Origin: Viscum album
Taxonomy: Eukaryota > Streptophyta > Magnoliopsida > Santalales > Viscaceae
Assembly: GCA_963277665.1 (NCBI GenBank)
Contig: OY728136.1
Span: forward strand, 1,980,400,576 to 1,980,464,575
Length of the DNA: 64,000 bases
Reading direction: 5' to 3'
A program made the translations under genes and the position numbers. Shown one piece after another: positions 61,076 to 64,000 of this stretch (the first letter of the stretch is position 1; every line of letters begins with the position of its first letter). The notes beneath the pieces are model-generated. The model saw only the letters and a program-made list of their open reading frames with translations, searched no databases and had not been told where the DNA came from.

Positions 61076-64000
61076 TTGTTTTTTTCCATTATCTTAATTT
61101 TTTGGGTTGGTATATACAATAATAGAAATGGGTTTGTTCTTGGTAAATAGCCATGTCTAGGACTTATCAACCCAACCATGATGAATATTATATATGTCAT
61201 GGAATGAGATGATTGTTTATATTGTTCATTGTTACATTTGATTATTATTTTTCCTTGAGTGAATGGTGTAATTTTTATTGATTATTGATTTATTATATTA
61301 TTGTATTTTATCCTTGTGCTGGTATAATAAGTATAAAAAAATTACACGCATCATTATAGCCACCTATAAATTCATATGGCGTTCATATGGCATGCCATGT
61401 AGTTGCATTTTTATCATTGTTTCTGATTTGGTTATGTGAATTGAGTTTTATTTCTTCGTTATTTTTTTCCTGTTTAGGTAATTATTCAAATTACTATTTT
61501 AATTACTTTATTAGTTGATTATATTCCATAATTTCTATTTATTTATCATATATTGCCTATGCACCATGGTTCCATTCTTGAAATGTTGATTTATATGTTA
61601 CTTCATATGATAACATACTAAATTATGGTTTTGATATATATAAATGGTTTTTTGGGATAAATATATGTGTTGTGAGTAAATGAGGCCCATTTTTAAATTG
61701 TAAGATGTATAGTTACCTTATTATTGGATAAAGGTAACATGTATACTCGAACCATCCTTGATCATTACACATCTTTAATGACCGCTGTTAAAATGAAATG
61801 TCTACAGGATTTTGAATTTATAATGATAATTTTTTTTGATTAAATGAGACTTCATCTTCATTTTTATGGTTTATATGAACCATATAATTGGGGAAATATA
61901 ACCTGTATGCAAAAACCATCTTGAATTTATATATATGACTAGTGAACTATTTTAAAATGAAGAGGATACTAAAGATAATATTTTGAAATGAATTGACTTT
62001 GATTAATGTTATCCAAATGTCAAAGTGTATCGTGTATGGGTGATTTGTAGATTGTTAGGTGGAAAAAAATATTACTTTTTCATTTTAAATGACCATTTTG
62101 GATCTTTAAATAGTTATAAATGTAAGTAATAATTAATATTGATCCAAAATGAATTGGATTCCTCTATAATTTCTTAAGAATCTATTACACATGTGTGAAT
62201 ATCTTGTGATTAATTTTATAAATCAACAAATGGACCCAAGTTGATCTGTTGGGAATGTTTATTATGAGAAAACCCATTATGGGAGTTTTTAAAACACTGA
62301 AAATTAAATAACGGTTATTGGGTTTCTTTGGATGAAGTCAGGTTGGTTAAATGAGAACCTTGTTTGTCAAATTATCTTTTATGATGTAAAATGAGTTTAT
62401 ATAATAAATTCTTAAGTATTAAAGGATAACGATAACTGTAAAATTTTTAACCAGTAAATTGTTAGGGCATTCATTTTTTCCCTTGGGGTGTTAGTTAAAT
62501 GATGTACCATGTGCTTCTGTTTAAAAATTGATACATGATGTTCTAATTTAATTTTTTTCACCGTATATATATTTACTTTGAATCAATGTAATTACATAAA
62601 AAGGTAACCTTATGTGGTATCCTTTCTTAAAACCCATTCATAAGGGGTGGTATAGATATATCTTTTTAGTTTCCTTGAAATAGAACCTTAAGTATTTTTT
62701 GTAGGCCTATATCCTTTTTATTAATGGAATATTTTATTTTCTCTTAGATAGTGAAATTTGTTTCATGTGACCTCCTTATGGGTTAATATCTTATTCTTTA
62801 GTAAAAGGATATCCCATTGTATGTATAACCCTTATAGATTTAATACCATGATAACTTCTATAAGTTTTCTAACGTTTTGGTGCCATTTGGGTTTCATTCT
62901 CCTTAGTAAGACTCTTAGATTTTAAATAACACCCTTAACTAGTTGGGCAGCCATGGTATCCTTGAATTTTTTATAGGTATGAGCATCATGTAATGACCAG
63001 ATTAGATGGTTAGACATACCTAGGGAATAGTCGAATGCTTCATAGGTCATGTGACCCCATTATTCTTCCATAATGATGAGAAGGTGGTCTATCACTTTTC
63101 TTTATATGACTTTGAAACTTTTATGGTCTGTATAAATGTGTCACTATTGGTGAATACATTCCCTTCCATTAAGAAGGAACCAGACCATGAGGAACTTGTG
63201 TAATCCTTAGTTTTTCTTAGATTCCATTCTATTTTGATGTTTCTAATTGTCTCGGTGATTGGTAAAAAATATGACATCAATTTGGTTGGTTGTATATGAA
63301 AAACAAGATAAATTTTGATGTTCTTGGATAGACCTTGGTGTTTAAAGTTTGAGTGATCATGGAATGACTTAATATTTAAGGAATCATCATTTGGTTATTT
63401 GGAAATGTATCGACATGTGAATCTAAGCTTCATTAAAAAATTTACCCAATAGTTGTTCAACTATTCTTATTTTTTTCTTGGATTCTTATCATTGTACTCT
63501 TATATTATAGATAATAAAACCCCATATAATAGTGTCAACCTTGATGCACTATGATTATGTTGGTCGTACATGTCACTAAATTTTAAAAAGTTGTTTGGAT
63601 GGTTTTTGTAATCTCTATCAGGTTTGAACATTGGCTGCATGGTTTTCATTGAGACTTGGTTATTCTAGAGTTATACTTGAGTTCCCAAGTAAGAATACCT
63701 TGGACGACCTCTTAGACACCAACCGTCTTCCTCTAACTTGACCGACAGATAGATGGTACTATTGTTTGTATCAATTATTGGATGTGGATATATTTTCTTT
63801 GTAACAATGTCTATTTAGTTAACATAGAGTATAGAATCTATTGAGTCAGTTCCTTTGAATCCAATTCATTTAATCTGATGTTATCTCAAACATGTTGTTG
63901 GGATAATATGTTATTTTTAATGGGTAAAGATTCTAGTGAGATGCATCAAGTTTACACCCTTGTTCATTCTGTGGAATGATAGATTTAACATTCAAGTGTT
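61076..64000 (+). mobile_element. E6 interior, runs out of the window
   Basis: The first bases resemble the E4 leader (a T-run, then 'attttttgggttg'). Beyond that I recognise no gag or pol domain in 2.9 kb on either strand. A 62-codon open stretch on the minus strand (63,092-63,280) has no known motif. If E6 follows E4, gag would be expected from about 62.2 kb. Its absence to my eye suggests decay, a further insertion or a non-coding interior. Confidence 0.5.

Noticed and set aside
1..64000. CRISPR array, bacterial operons or phage-like systems
   Set aside because: No short regularly spaced exact repeats with unique spacers, no ribosome-binding sites before long frames, and the whole composition is that of decayed plant repeats.

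Overview
This 64 kb window looks like intergenic heterochromatin from a plant with a large, repeat-rich genome. It is strongly AT-rich and very poor in CpG. I find no intact host gene and no convincing RNA gene. Almost everything I can name is old LTR retrotransposon DNA of the Ty3/gypsy type. The plant assignment rests on initiator-tRNA-Met primer sites (TGGTATCAGAGC type), TGTAACACCCC-like LTR starts, a chromodomain-bearing pol remnant and a tRNA-derived SINE. I cannot name a species. All boundaries were found by reading repeats against each other by eye, so most are good to a few bases or tens of bases and a few only to about 100 bases.

Left part (1-9,071): an old LTR-like block, E0 (1 to about 4,676), of the same lineage as E1 and E2. 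It is followed by unassigned DNA, TG/TA microsatellites, a ~480 bp array of Thr-type triplets, a 438 bp direct duplication, and the left member (L) of a dispersed repeat pair.

Middle (9,072-32,033): a nested pair. E2 (plus strand) has LTRs of about 4.8-5.0 kb and only ~1.9 kb between them. Its 5' LTR is split by E1 (minus strand, 12,570-23,790), which has two LTRs of ~4.4 kb, an exact 5 bp target duplication (TTTCC), recognisable primer site and polypurine tract, and a 2.4 kb interior with only a shortened gag remnant and a SINE. Both look like non-autonomous large-LTR elements (LARD / TR-GAG class). Their LTRs share a triplicated ~195 bp module with a CpG-containing core.

32,034-38,377: a minus-strand block (E3) with a weakly supported interior and an LTR-like right end (R) that matches L.

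38,378 to about 57,150: E5 (plus strand), LTRs of ~3 kb and a tiny interior, into which E4 (43,202-53,998, plus strand) has inserted 27 bp upstream of the E5 3' LTR. E4 is the only element with a nearly complete domain order: gag, protease, reverse transcriptase, RNase H, integrase and chromodomain. That order marks it as a chromovirus (Tekay/Del-like). All its frames are broken.

Right end (about 57,150-64,000): an unassigned spacer, then a 5' LTR of the E4 family (E6, about 58,000-61,060) with a clear primer site and an interior running out of the window.
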